In this document: positions 34,690 through 44,694 of the stretch, one piece after another
How positions within the stretch are numbered: position 1 is the stretch's first letter
Layout: the number at the start of each line of letters is the position of its first letter
Assembly: GCA_010015655.1 (NCBI GenBank)
Contig: ML976710.1
Span: 104,133 to 168,132 of the forward strand
Direction of reading: 5' to 3'
DNA: 64,000 bases
DNA from: Bimuria novae-zelandiae CBS 107.79
Lineage: Eukaryota; Ascomycota; Dothideomycetes; Pleosporales; Didymosphaeriaceae
Notes under the pieces: generated by a model
The model's input: the letters and a program-made list of their open reading frames with translations, nothing else
What the model was told of the DNA's origin: nothing
The model's database searches: none
Translations under genes and position numbers: made by a program

Positions 34690-35270
34690 AGACGGACGAG
34701 AGTTAGAAGCTAGGCTTCTACCTCTAAACTTGTACTTTAGGAGCCGAAGATCTGATGGCCTATACCCCAAAGCTTACTTCTAATTGGTTAGACACGACGC
34801 TAGCCATCTAGGTACTAGCACCTGGCCAAGCGAGATAGATAGATCCACGTTAGATAGGGGCAGAAGACCTTTCTTCCTTATCCAACGTCTTGTACCTACA
34901 CGTAGATACCGAACGCAGTATATCGATCTAGCCTACCTAGGCCCAGACATCTCTACGCGTTGCTCTCGTGACATTAGTTAAGGACGTTAGTATTAAAAAA
35001 TAGATTAAAAAGGGCTATAAGAGAATCCTTATTAACACTATTAGGTATTTAAGCGCCTCTAAAAATACGTAGGTTATTAATTTTAAGAAGTCTCTAGTTG
35101 GGTGGCGGCTTGCGCGGCAGATTCGGCAAAATACCTGCTTTTTAGCTATACTTTATGTATTTTACGAAGTTAGTATTATTGCTAGGTAGTCTTACAGTTT
35201 TCGGCATGTTTGCATGTGCTGGCGATTTCGAAAAAGGCGTATATTGCCTAGAAAACAGAAATTGCTGACA
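34690..35270. other. Non-coding or decayed stretch inside the inverted terminal repeats
   Basis: Mixed composition: 34690-34980 is GC-normal without a convincing frame, 34981-35090 is AT-rich, and 35091-35270 is GC-normal. It presumably is the 5' region of the piggyBac-like element. Confidence 0.35.
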
Positions 35271-35274
35271 TCAC

Positions 35275-35377
35275 GATACAGATTTGGTGTTGCTGAGTAC
35301 TATCAGTTGATTGGCCAGCCAGAGGTGGCCCGTGAGCGGCAGATGTTAACAGTGAGAGGGATAATTTAACTTTACTC
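35275..35377 (-). repeat. Right arm of the long inverted terminal repeat
   Basis: The reverse complement starts TTATCCCTCTCACTGTTAAC, contains CATCTGCCGCTCACGGG and later CAACACCAAATC, and aligns with 26428-26530. Confidence 0.6.
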
Positions 35378-35505
35378 TGCCTAGCTATCTTAGCTATCTA
35401 CTGTACGCTTAACTTGCCCTCGCCCTCTTAGTTAAGCTCCCTTGTACGCCAAATTAGCGCCTCGTTCCTGATCTATTGAAAAAGCCCGTCTAATTGCGAT
35501 TTTAC

Positions 35506-36414
35506 CTAGCTCCGGCGCTCCTTTGACTTTATTTCTAGGTACATTGTGGCTAGAAACTCGTCCTTGAACATATGGACGATAGGATACTTTATTCGGCTGT
35601 TCAGCGCCTCGTAGGTGTCCATAAAGTCTCTTAGCGCGTCTCTGCGAGGATTTCCGCTAATTGCTTCCACTAGAGAGTCTAGGCTATAGGCCAGCTTGCC
35701 TACGTTTTTGCTTAATCGCTCTGCTAGAGAGAGGTTTTTGTGAGCTCTTGTAGCGGCCTCCGCTGTCTCTTCTGCATGTCGTTTACGTCCGCCAACGCTC
35801 TCCTCGCCCTGCTCTACTGATTGAGCGATAATATTGTCGATAGTTACAGCAGCTCGGCCTGTGGCTAACACGCCGTCGAACAATCGGCGCTGGAGATCCT
35901 CAAAGGCGGTAACCTTGTCGCGGTACTTGGCGGCTTCTTTATGGGCTTCAAAGTATTGCTCCAACGCCTCTAGCTGCCCGGTAACAACTCCGTCCTCCAC
36001 CGAAAAGCCTGACTGCGCCATCAACGCTGACCAGACAGCCCACTCTGACTTTAAGTTGTTGTGCTTTGTTTTACACTGCTGGAGCTGTACAGTGGCCCCA
36101 GGCGGAGCTACTCGAAGCACTGCAACATAGGCAGCCTGCCACACAGCTTTCTTATACCCTGATTCGGCACGCTGGCCCTCATCCTCAACCTGCTCCACCA
36201 AGGTCTTTAAGAGCGTCTCTATATTATATGGGGTCCATAACAAAGGAGCTGGACGTACGGAGCCCCCAGGCGTATACGAAAAGCGTTGGCCGGGCGTAGG
36301 GGTACCTAGCGATGGGGTAGGTGGCCAGCTTACCTGCGAGCAGGCAGGAATCTGGGACATTATGGCTAACAAGTATGACAAGAGAAAAAGCTCAAGATTT
36401 ATCCTATTAAACAC
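35506..36414 (-). CDS. Myb/SANT-like DNA-binding domain protein
   Basis: An intact 302-codon minus-strand frame. Residues ~60-146 have the spacing of the Myb/SANT-like domain found in fungal transposon-linked proteins: a helix LLKTLVEQVEDEGQRAESG, YKKAVWQAAYVAVL, then QQCKTKHNNLKSEWAVWSAL with the diagnostic tryptophans, followed by SGFSVEDG. The rest is charged and helical, with no second known domain. A start at residue 19 (MSQIPACS, codon 36358-36360) is equally possible because the first 18 residues look unconserved. Such proteins often accompany PIF/Harbinger-type transposons, where they bind element DNA. Here the stop lies 129 bp outside the right inverted terminal repeat. Base composition is normal and no RIP is seen. 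No intron needed. Confidence 0.65.
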   Translation of the reverse strand: MFNRINLELFLLSYLLAIMSQIPACSQVSWPPTPSLGTPTPGQRFSYTPGGSVRPAPLLWTPYNIETLLKTLVEQVEDEGQRAESGYKKAVWQAAYVAVLRVAPPGATVQLQQCKTKHNNLKSEWAVWSALMAQSGFSVEDGVVTGQLEALEQYFEAHKEAAKYRDKVTAFEDLQRRLFDGVLATGRAAVTIDNIIAQSVEQGEESVGGRKRHAEETAEAATRAHKNLSLAERLSKNVGKLAYSLDSLVEAISGNPRRDALRDFMDTYEALNSRIKYPIVHMFKDEFLATMYLEIKSKERRS

Positions 36415-36563
36415 GCCGATAATTCGAAGACGTAATAGTGTAGATCTAAACTAAATTAGCCCCTTGGAATTCTCGCTTACCCGCATGAGCGACTTTACCA
36501 GATATGTCGGAATTACGCCTCCGAATTACACTCGAACCGAACAGGGACTTATTTTGGCTTGAC

Positions 36564-36813
36564 CTAGGATGATCCTTCTTTGGAGAGGATGAGCATTCCC
36601 GCGATTTGGATGTACAGTAAAATCCAAATGTCGTAGGTCAAAGAGGTAGTGATGGTGGTTGGGAGGCTGAAGGCCAGGTACATGTTGAGACATTGCACCA
36701 ATCCCGAACGTGAGGAGCCCTCTCGAGAGCTCAGATCGAGCTGATCGGGATAGAACCTGTACAGGTCGATGAGGATGTCGTTGGGATAGGTATGAGACTA
36801 GTACTTACTCCAT
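36564..36813 (-). pseudogene. Possible gene remnant with a C-terminal membrane segment
   Basis: On the minus strand a donor GTAAGT (36803-36808) and acceptor CTGTACAG (36757-36764) would remove 52 bp (36757-36808) and join ATGGA to GTTCTATCC. The joined frame reads MEFYPDQLDLSSREGSS and ends with a hydrophobic stretch (TYDIWILLYIQIAGMLIL) before the stop at 36564. Only about 67 codons are readable, and no upstream exon is evident. The frame is also open without splicing. The family is not recognised. It may be a real 3' exon or chance. Confidence 0.25.
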
Positions 36814-36814
36814 T

Positions 36815-37598
36815 TGGAAGTTAGGACGGCATATAGGATGCTGTGTTAAATATCGTTTCGAATTTCCTTTTCAGGAGCTTGCACTAAATGGGTAGTTTTG
36901 CTCTTCTAAGGTGGCAAACAAGTTAGCTAGTGTTTTAAATAACCTTACGTAAACCATTGTCTTCTCCTCTTACCTGCGTTAGGTCTTGCGTACCAGTCCC
37001 TTACCGCAGTATATGATAGCCGGTAGAGTATGGTAGAGCTTACAGTTCTTTCAGAGGCCTGCCTTCATCGGCCATGTAGCTCGTCTTCTTTGTCTATGGT
37101 TGCAGTCGTTTCTATTGCCTAAGCACCTATTTCATCGGCAACGATAATAGACTATCGGGAGCGAACATGCTCATCGTAGGTAGACACGCAAACATATAGT
37201 GCTGTTTTATAAGGAGTATTTAAATATTAGAATACTAAAATATCTATGTAGGTGTTCCCACCTGCTTAGTTAAACCAATTCACATCCCGGATCGTGGACT
37301 GTCGCTAATCACACTGTCACTGCGTGATTGACACACGCAAAGTTTTATGCGGTTTGGACTTACGTAGCTCTATTTTAATTTTAATGACATACATTACTGA
37401 CAAGTAGGAAATACTTAAAGAGAAAGCGTTAAATAGAGCTGCGCTAACGTGGACGAAGTGGCAAGAAATCCTGCGATATGATGCAAGGGAAGTGTGTCAT
37501 GATTTCGTAATAGGCACGACGGCCTCTTGGACGGAGATTTGGTGGCCTGCATTAGCACCCAGCCTTTATTTGCCCTTTCACCTACTCTGTGCAAAAGC
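36815..37598. other. Intergenic, no gene seen
   Basis: Composition is normal to 37.1 kb and slightly AT-rich around 37.15-37.25 kb. No coding frame with recognisable features. It probably includes the 5' flank of the Zn2Cys6 pseudogene. Confidence 0.4.
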
Positions 37599-37618
37599 TT
37601 TTTTTTTTTTTTTTTTTT
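37599..37618. repeat. Poly(T) tract, 20 bases
   Basis: An uninterrupted T run ending 23 bp before the first ATG of the Zn2Cys6 pseudogene. It may be a promoter dA:dT tract or the tail of a retroposed sequence. Confidence 0.7.
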
Positions 37619-38288
37619 GGTGGATAACCGTTTTGCTGCAGATGGACCCCCGATCAGACAATGATTGGCGCCCGCTACTTCCTCGAGTTGGCATACGTTC
37701 TCCATCATCCCCCATTAACGAATCGAGACATCCACGATCCAAACTAGCTTGCGAACCATGTCGCAGGAAAAAGACAAAGGTGCGTACGATTAAATTAAAA
37801 CTGTGGTCCTTAGTACTAAGTGTAAAAAGTGCTCTGGCGTGCGGCCTGTCTGTGCGCGCTGTAATGAACTTAATATACATTGTGTATACGCGGTCGATAG
37901 TGGCGACGAGTCCCGGAGAATGACCCCCAAGAAAAAGTTCGATCGAGTGGAAGACGAAAGAGACCAGCTGCAAGATTTGTTTGACCTTCTTTGTACCAGC
38001 CCCGATGCTGAGGCAGAAGAGTTGTTCAGGCGCCTTCGCACTAGCCGAAATCCTTTATCAGTCTTGCAGGTGGTAAGACAAGCGCATCTGCTGCTGTCAG
38101 AGCCAGATCCTACGTCACGAACTATCTCGATTACAGAGTTAGAGAGGCTCGATAAAGACGCTCTTCGTCGGAGTGCTTTTAAGTTGCGGGCGCATCCGTG
38201 GACCACAGCTGCCGGGGATGGCATCATATCGTCTTTGATATCTTCGTTCTTTGCTTGGGACGGTAGCTACCTCGCCTCTTTTATCGAT

Positions 38289-38291
38289 TAA
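38289..38291 (+). other. Premature stop 1 (CAA>TAA) in the Zn2Cys6 gene
   Basis: The frame reads LASFID, stop, ETFIRDMGKG, with coding clearly continuing. The family usually has a polar residue such as Q or R here. Confidence 0.75.
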
Positions 38292-38555
38292 GAGACTTTC
38301 ATCCGGGACATGGGCAAGGGCGATATCGCCTACGCTACATTTTGCTCGCCCTCCCTAGTGAATGGGGTATGCGCTCTACAATCGGTAAATCATACCCCTT
38401 CTAATTCTTCATTAGCGCTCATTTAATTCCAGTTTTATTCAGACAGATGCAAGGTGATGAATACGATTTCGGGCGAGAACCTGTGCGAAACGTTCTTCTC
38501 AAAAGCCAAGCAGGAACTTCAAGTAGAGGCTACAAACCCCTCGTTATTGACCGTC

Positions 38556-38558
38556 TAA
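38556..38558 (+). other. Premature stop 2 (CAA>TAA) in the Zn2Cys6 gene
   Basis: The frame reads NPSLLTV, stop, ASLIMFMVCIYFG. TVQA is common at this position in the family. Confidence 0.75.
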
Positions 38559-39767
38559 GCTTCGCTGATTATGTTTATGGTCTGCATATATTTCGGACGC
38601 GACAAAGCTGGGGAGATGTATCGCCATCAGGGACACGACATGTTACGTCAACTCCACCTTGAAGAGGAGATCATGAAGATGAGTGATCCTCTAGAGAAAA
38701 AAGCCTACTGTAAGGCTTTGTGGGGCGTGTACTGCCACGAGAAGTAACCGAGAAGTCCGCCAAACAGCAGAACAACTGGTTCCCTGGCTCACTTATCTAT
38801 GCAGTATGGTGGCGAATTTCTTCAAAAAACCGATGTCGACAAAGATACCATCCGTCTCGCGTTTATTCCACGAACACAGAGAGACTTGTGTGGACTCTGA
38901 GAATGTGGATATTTTTGGCCAACCGTTTACAAGTTCATCCCACTTCCCACCTCTCGCACCGGGCGTAATGAACGCTATGTGCGAGCTGGTGATCCTACAG
39001 CATGAGGTTATTGATCACAATGCGGCAAGCCCTAATTCAGCGAGCGAGCACGACTTCAACACGCGAAGGCGACTCTATGACAGGTTACACGCATGGCAGG
39101 ATTGCTTGCCAACGCATCTGCGGTGTGAGGAGAATGCCACTCTCGGACTACGTTTCTTAAGGAAAGTACTCATTGCACAAATGCCCAGGCGTAGCTAACA
39201 AGGAAGGAAAGACTGCACGTGGAGGAAGTTGCTATCTCTATCCTCCAGCAGTCAGACCCTAACAAGCGATTCAAAGAGGGAATTGCTGTCTATGATCTCC
39301 ACATCGCACATTGTCAATGCATAGTCGATTTGGTAGAAACCCACTTCCGGACACATCTTCCAGGCGACTATTCTGCCCTGTTTCTGGGCGGCTTGGTTCA
39401 CGTCTGTACTATACTTATACAGACTCTAGAAAAGCCACTAAGCCAAGATCTTTTTATTCGTGCAGCCGCAGGGCTACATCGCGGAGAAGTGGATTTTCCT
39501 GGTATGCCACTAGTCATGCGAAGTATTGAAGTCACGGCTAGGAGAGCAAACAAGTGGATTCCATCGGTTGCGAAAGTTTTATTTCAATCAAGTCGACCAC
39601 TGGTGGGTTTGGCTGATTTGCCAACTGAGCCGCAGATTAACCCGGCGCGTGCTGGGAGTCTTGAAAACGATCCAGAGGGTTTGGAGGACGCTAGAAGATG
39701 TGTAGATACGCTGATCAGAGGTTGGGATACCTTGACTATTGAGGATCGTGGGTCATCCAAGGTTTAG

Positions 39768-40790
39768 AGGTATCATGGTTACATCCCACATAACAGAACA
39801 AAGATGTATTGCTACCATAGTACGTCATGTGGCATAAAGGCGGTTCTTATCTACCCCTATGATCATGGAAGAAGTCTTCTGACGGACCTTTCTTTTTGTT
39901 AAAAAAGACCAGAACTCTAATACAAGGCTGCTGATTGAGCGGTTTCTTAATGCGAGCGCATTAAAAAAGAATTTGTGGGTGAGGTGACTGTCAACTTAAG
40001 CAGCTGTTCGTACTTTGTGAACCTCACGAACGGTACTGGTGAAGTATCCAGAACTGCTCTTTATGATTTGTACGTTTGCTGTAGTCTGCCATTAGGCCTA
40101 AAAGACCTACAGCAACCATTGGCATTTGAGGTTCGAAAGCTCGTAGACGTGCTCCAATCTGAAGGTCGCGGCGTTCCTGAGGCGCCTACTCGCTAAACTT
40201 CAGTAAAAGCTAGGGGATTGGTGACGGAAAAAATATCCGGGCGCCGCTAGTGATGCGTTCTCAATCGTCGTGTGTCTTTTACCAGACAGCTACTTGCCGC
40301 ATTGGCCGTGGCCGACGAGGAAGCGCCCTAGGGATCCGAGGCGCTTACGCCACGATGCTTCCCAGAAGCAACTCGCAAAACACGTTGAGTTTTACGGAGA
40401 CGTTCGCCTCCAGCTAAAAGGTGCGCTCGCAACGCTTGGGCTCGGAAGTATTCAGTGCTTGACGCTCAATGTGATTTCTGTACTCGAACCCGGCTAGACC
40501 TTCCTAATCGTCGCAATATTCTGCGCCGGTGTTTAATTAGCGGGTGCCCCACGATGACAGAACTTTCCCGTCCTTCATGATGGCCAACCGGTTTTCCCAT
40601 GTCCACCCTGATGTAGATCGCGTTGATAGGGCAGGAGGCTCGTTGCTCCCTGCGGGGGTGCCTGGTGGAGCGGGCAATTTTTCCGGACGCCTTTTCGATT
40701 CGAGTGGCGGCCCGTCAACATGACGTTCTTTGGTTTTGGTTATGGATGGCCCTCATCAACGGTTTCGCAAAAGGCGCGAGGAAATTTAGA
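39768..40790. other. Intergenic stretch with unsupported short frames
   Basis: Normal composition. A 73-codon frame at 39975-40196 contains GTGEVSRTALYDL and ends VDVLQSEGRG. This faintly recalls GAGEVSRTMLDI...MDVLQ in the regulator tail at 46.02-46.24 kb but is too weak to call. A 75-codon frame at 40270-40497 has no recognisable feature. The 19-bp word TTTAATTAGCGGGTGCCCC at 40532-40550 recurs at about 60347. Confidence 0.4.
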
Positions 40791-41604
40791 AATGACAGAC
40801 GATCCATTCGCGACGAAGGCTACCATCGGCGCATTTGAGTTTGAGACAGCACTCGCTCAAGTCGGACTAGCTCAATATGAGGGACCTCTCCGAGAACACG
40901 GCTTTTTGGATTGGGAGAGTGTTACAGGAATCACGGAGTCCGACATGGCAAAAATGGACTTCAGACTGGGCGACCGTCGGAAGCTTCAGCGCATGATACG
41001 CAAATACACTACCTTAAACACACCAAAGGTGCGTATATGACTATAATGCCTGTCCCCCTTGTCGAATGAACTAGCCCTCACAGTGGAATAATCTGGCGAG
41101 ACGCCTCGATCTACACAAGAGCCAACTCGTAAGAGGCCGTATCGCCGCCATCCACGGCCAGACCCAAACGCTCCCGTTAAGCCTAAGACAGTCTATGTGC
41201 TCTTCGGCGAGCACGTTCGTCAAGATCCAGTCCTCAGCGGTCTTTCCTTCACCGATCTTGCGAAGGAAACAGGGAAGCGCTGGAAAGAAATATCTGATGA
41301 AGAGAAGGAGCACGTGTGGGACGAACCAGCGGCCAAGGAAATGAAGGAATACAGGGAGGAATTTGAGGAGTACAAGAAAACAGAGGACTATCAAAAATAC
41401 CAGAAATATCTGGAGGATTTCAGACGAGGCCAGAGTGACAATGAGAGAGTGAATCTACCCGGCCGGAGGACTTTCACGTCAACTACCGACCACGCTTTAT
41501 CCAACCAACTACCTCCAGAACGCGCCTCGCACAATCGAGGGTCTGCATCGCAACTCATGGATCAGTTCGATACTCCTAGCCAAGGAAGCCTCGATAAAGA
41601 TGAT

Positions 41605-41607
41605 TAG
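41605..41607 (+). other. Premature TAG (probably from CAG) between HMG box and regulator domain
   Basis: The frame reads SLDKDD, stop, DTGVDHEGDE and stays open for another 167 codons. Confidence 0.65.
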
Positions 41608-42111
41608 GATACGGGTGTGGACCATGAGGGAGACGAAACCGTGGACGCCCACTTTCGAAAAGCCTCAGGACCCGTTAAGACTGGGCTGGAGGAGGTGCAC
41701 CGAATTTTAAGAAGTCTCGGTATCAATCTGCACCTGACAAGAATTGCTGTATTCCCTCAGGAAGCTGCAACGACTAAAAGTGTTGAGACTTTCCTTCGAT
41801 GTACAGGCGCGCTGGTCTATCTGTGGAGCCAGGAGCAAGCCTTGCGCCAGGTTCGGTCCCTTTGTCATTCGTTAGGCGACTCGACCCTAGCTAACGCCGC
41901 TGAAGTTTTTGCCATGGCTGGTGTAGGAAGTTGCTGCGACGGACATCCTGAGATAAAAGTGTTCGCCAACAAGTTTCTGGAATACTTCGTGTATATGCTG
42001 TCTTCGCCATTGCATGTCGCAGATATCTCTCGCATGAGACTGTTTGCATGCTTGGCTATATGCCGCTTTACTAATAGCGTAGAGAGCGCAAGGAAGCTTA
42101 TGTGTAGGTGA

Positions 42112-42364
42112 TCTATGCCATTCAGTTTCATGCACAGCGCCAGAGGCTAACAACTAGAAGTATCAGCCCTTGATATTTGTCACGGTTTATAGCTCTTACC
42201 CTACGAGATAGTTGTAGCTACCCTTACATGGTTGCTACTCACCTCTCTGAGAGTACTACACCTATCTAGGACTAGCGTTATTTGTGCCTGCGCACTTATG
42301 CCTTCTGTAGCTCCTAGATAGTACAACCTCAGTTAAATCCCACAATCTTTTCCACTGCGTACTG
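42112..42364. other. Likely insertion or enlarged intron in the SAM-HMG gene
   Basis: About 250 bp with no coding frame between VESARKLM and the next exon. It contains a small imperfect inverted repeat whose core CTATCTAGGA (42262-42271) pairs with TCCTAGATAG (42312-42321). The acceptor side is not readable. A miniature element or a decayed intron are both possible. Confidence 0.45.
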
Positions 42365-43290
42365 TCCGCTCTGCTTACTGCGACAATATTGGACGAGAGG
42401 CGTTTACGTCCCAGTCTTTTAAAACCGAAACCTCAGAAGAGGAACTGCGTCATTGGTGGAATGTGTTTCGTAGCATAATCTTTTTGGAAAGGTGCGCACG
42501 AGCAGATATCTCGCTGCTTTTGCGTAGCCCACAGATACTAACCCATTTCTATACAGTTGGTTTGCCTACAACACTCGTCAAGAACCACGAGTCACCCATG
42601 AAGATCTAGATGTATGTATGACACTCTTCCTTTTTCCGCCTCGTCAATTGCTCTTGGAACTGGTTAATTCTGTTGAACCGCCTAACGCCGCATAGTTATA
42701 CCATCCCCCGCAATCGCAGTCTCACAGCATCCCATCCGAAATGTACCAAGGACACATACTTGAACTCGGCCGGCTAGCCACATACGTAGCACTCGACCTA
42801 AAGAACGCAGTGGGACAGTCGACGGCTGTCCATGCACGCCAATACCTCGATTCTCTGACACAATGGCACCGCACTCTTCCGCCACCGATGCAACTCAGCC
42901 ACATCAGTCTTGCCGACCCGCTGAGTCTGGACTGGCACAGGAAGCGCTCTCTCCTTCAGCTGCACATACTCTTCCTTGGCTTGTTCATCGAGCCGTACAG
43001 GATATGCTTGATTGAATTGGGGAGATTTCGCTTGGGCGACAAGCCGACTGGCAGGGAAGACCTGGAGGCGCTGATAAGCGTTGAAGAACAGTGCGTGGCG
43101 GCTGCACGGCAGTCGGCGCGGGTGGCTTCGCTGGTGCAGTTTGACAATCTGGTGCGAGCGCATTGTTGGATATTGCTGTAAGCCAAACCCGCCCTGATGC
43201 CTCCTAAATCCAATCCCACCCTGCGACCGCTGATACGTGACGCTGTGGTAGGTATACCAGCTACGTCGGTTGCACGATTCTGCTCTACAG

Positions 43291-43310
43291 CGCGGCACAG
43301 CGCGGCGCAG
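43291..43310 (+). repeat. 10-bp tandem duplication causing a frameshift
   Basis: GCGCGGCACA followed by GCGCGGCGCA. Removing one unit joins the upstream frame (CTILLYSAAQ) to the downstream frame (RLLQNTREDIGLELVYASSH). Confidence 0.7.
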
Positions 43311-43571
43311 CGACTCCTGCAGAACACACGGGAAGACATCGGACTCGAGCTGGTGTATGCGTCGTCGCACATTGGTGTTCTCTCGGTGTGCAGCTACGAA
43401 AACGAGGCGGCGAGGAAGATGTATACCAGCTTGCAGATCCTGTTCAATGATGTGAGGGATATACTAGTGTCGCCAGTCCGAATGATGCCGAGCCTCGAGG
43501 ATGTGAGGAGGAGGGTTGCGGATATAGCGAGGAGGATTGTGGATTTGCTAGAGAATTCTATCAATTCCTAA

Positions 43572-43815
43572 AGGCTGGCGGAGTGAGACACCGGTTGATT
43601 AAGCGGACTGGTGGAAGGTAAATTGTCGGTTCACATCTAGATGGTGTGATCGCTCTCGGGCAGGATTGCAATTGCCCCTCGACCTGCAATGTTTCAGAAT
43701 ATTAAAACCTTGGGAAGGGCAGTAGAGCAGCTCACCTGTGATCTCTGAAACTTACAACCTTAAATGGCCTAGACGGAAACTTGGTCCTCTCTGGTGTGAG
43801 TAGAGTTCCTTTTTT
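43572..43815. other. Intergenic, nothing recognised
   Basis: GC-normal spacer between the SAM-HMG pseudogene and the LINE fragment. No frame or repeat seen. Confidence 0.4.
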
Positions 43816-44694
43816 ATGCTGATTCGCTCGGCACAGGCACCGAATGCATGCCTGAGTAACCCCGCACGTTCTCATAGCTTAGTAATCCTGACGTTGACCC
43901 CCGAAATTTCTATATTACTGTATGAGAAGTGGGAGTTAGCAGCAATGGCAAAAACCATGGACATGCTACCAAAGCTCAGGTCCTGCAATATTGCACTAGT
44001 AACAAGAAACAAAGCTGCCGTACTCACACTAAGAAGACCGCACCAACAATCAGGACAGAGATATATTAGCAGCATCTACAGATCGATCACAGCATTAGAA
44101 AGAGAGGGGAATACGATATCGTTCCTATGGCTCCCAATGAGCGAAGAATACGAACTTGCAACACTCGCCAAAAGGAAGGCAAAGGAAGCCACAAGACCAG
44201 GCGCTATACCACAGGCACCGCTCCCTAGGATGCGATCGACAACACTTAACATCGCAAGAAAACTCGGCACTGCCAAAAGGCTACCAGAAAGGGTTGGGAA
44301 ATACTCTAAAACGATTAATACAGCACTACCGGGAAAGCATACGCGGTAACTCTACGACCAACTGCCACGGAAAGAAGCTAGCGTACTTGCCCAACTTAGA
44401 ACAGGCATGGCAAGGTTAAACGCATATTTACACCGAATTAGAGCCTCCGTAACAAATCAGTGCGAGTGCAGACAAGCGCGAGAGACAGTAGAACACTTTC
44501 TCTTCCGATGCAGAAGATGGACAACGCAGAGGACGGAGATGTTACAATGTACACAAATAAACAGAAGCAACATGTCTTTCTACCTAGGTGGAAAGGCCCC
44601 TACGGATGACGAGAAATGGGCTCCAAATATGGACGCGGTCCGAGCAATAATACGGTTCGCAATCGCTACAGGTCGCCTTAACGCAAACTAACAG
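43816..44694 (+). pseudogene. 5'-truncated LINE: RNase H region and C-terminal zinc motif
   Basis: One plus-strand frame with a single TAA (44347-44349, probably from CAA) carries an RNase H-like segment (RRPHQQSGQRYISSIYRSI, then EGNTISFLWLPMSEEYELAT). It is followed by the LINE C-terminal motif CECRQARETVEHFLFRC (CxC...H...C) near 44463-44512 and ends at 44694. Sequence before about 43870 does not look LINE-like, so insertion was 5'-truncated there, as is usual for LINEs. Base composition is normal and there is only one stop, so this copy is younger or better protected than the LINE at 4.4-9.6 kb. 44695-44990 is probably its 3' UTR. Confidence 0.7.

Larger units (their letters stand above)
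37642..39767 (+). pseudogene. Zn(II)2Cys6 transcription factor, broken by two nonsense codons and a splice-donor loss
   Basis: Splicing by eye gives exons 37642-37779, 37830-38384, 38433-38743, 38805-39161 and 39203-39767, all phases consistent, 641 codons plus stop. The binuclear cluster is complete across intron 1: C37-x2-C40-x6-C47-x6-C54-x2-C57-x6-C64 (ACEPCRRKKTK / CSGVRPVCARC). A heptad-like linker (VEDERDQLQDLFDLL) follows, then the fungal regulator middle homology region (FIRDMGKGDIAYATFCSPSL; CKALWGVYCHE). In-frame TAA at 38289-38291 and 38556-38558 both replace expected CAA, a CpA>TpA change. Intron 4 has GAAAGT where GTAAGT is expected. This would be a sequence-specific nuclear regulator of unknown target, now dead unless reads through or re-spliced. 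Confidence 0.8.
40792..43571 (+). pseudogene. SAM + HMG-box + fungal regulator-domain protein, multiply broken
   Basis: Exon 1 (40792-41028) encodes a SAM domain (FETALAQVGLAQYEG, WESVTGITESDMAKMDF, RRKLQRMIRKY). Intron 41029-41100 leads to an HMG box at 41140-41440 (RRHPRPDPNAPVKPKTVYVL, LAKETGKRWKEISDEEKEH). The same frame runs through TAG at 41605-41607 into a region like the fungal regulator middle homology domain (VETFLRCTGALVYLW; MRLFACLAICRFTNSVESAR). Further exons: about 42365-42491 (LRHWWNVFRSIIFLE), 42557-42611, 42696-43177 and 43262-43571. Introns are 42492-42556 (branch TACTAAC), 42612-42695 and 43178-43261. A 10-bp tandem duplication at 43291-43310 shifts the final exon. An earlier ATG at 40720 is possible. 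Likely once a nuclear chromatin or DNA-binding regulator. Confidence 0.75.

Noticed and set aside
34784..34981. 65-codon plus-strand frame
   Set aside because: Short, in the leader of the piggyBac-like element, no recognisable feature.
37492..37923. Longer upstream start for the Zn2Cys6 gene (143-codon frame)
   Set aside because: It would translate the poly(T) tract and run through intron 1; the ATG at 37642 with a spliced zinc cluster is far better.
39975..40196. 73-codon frame as a third copy of the SAM-HMG tail
   Set aside because: Only GEVSRT and VDVLQ match; too little to support homology.
42682..43372. Minus-strand frames of up to 190 codons
   Set aside because: Antisense to the SAM-HMG gene, whose exons have matching splice phases and recognisable protein sequence.
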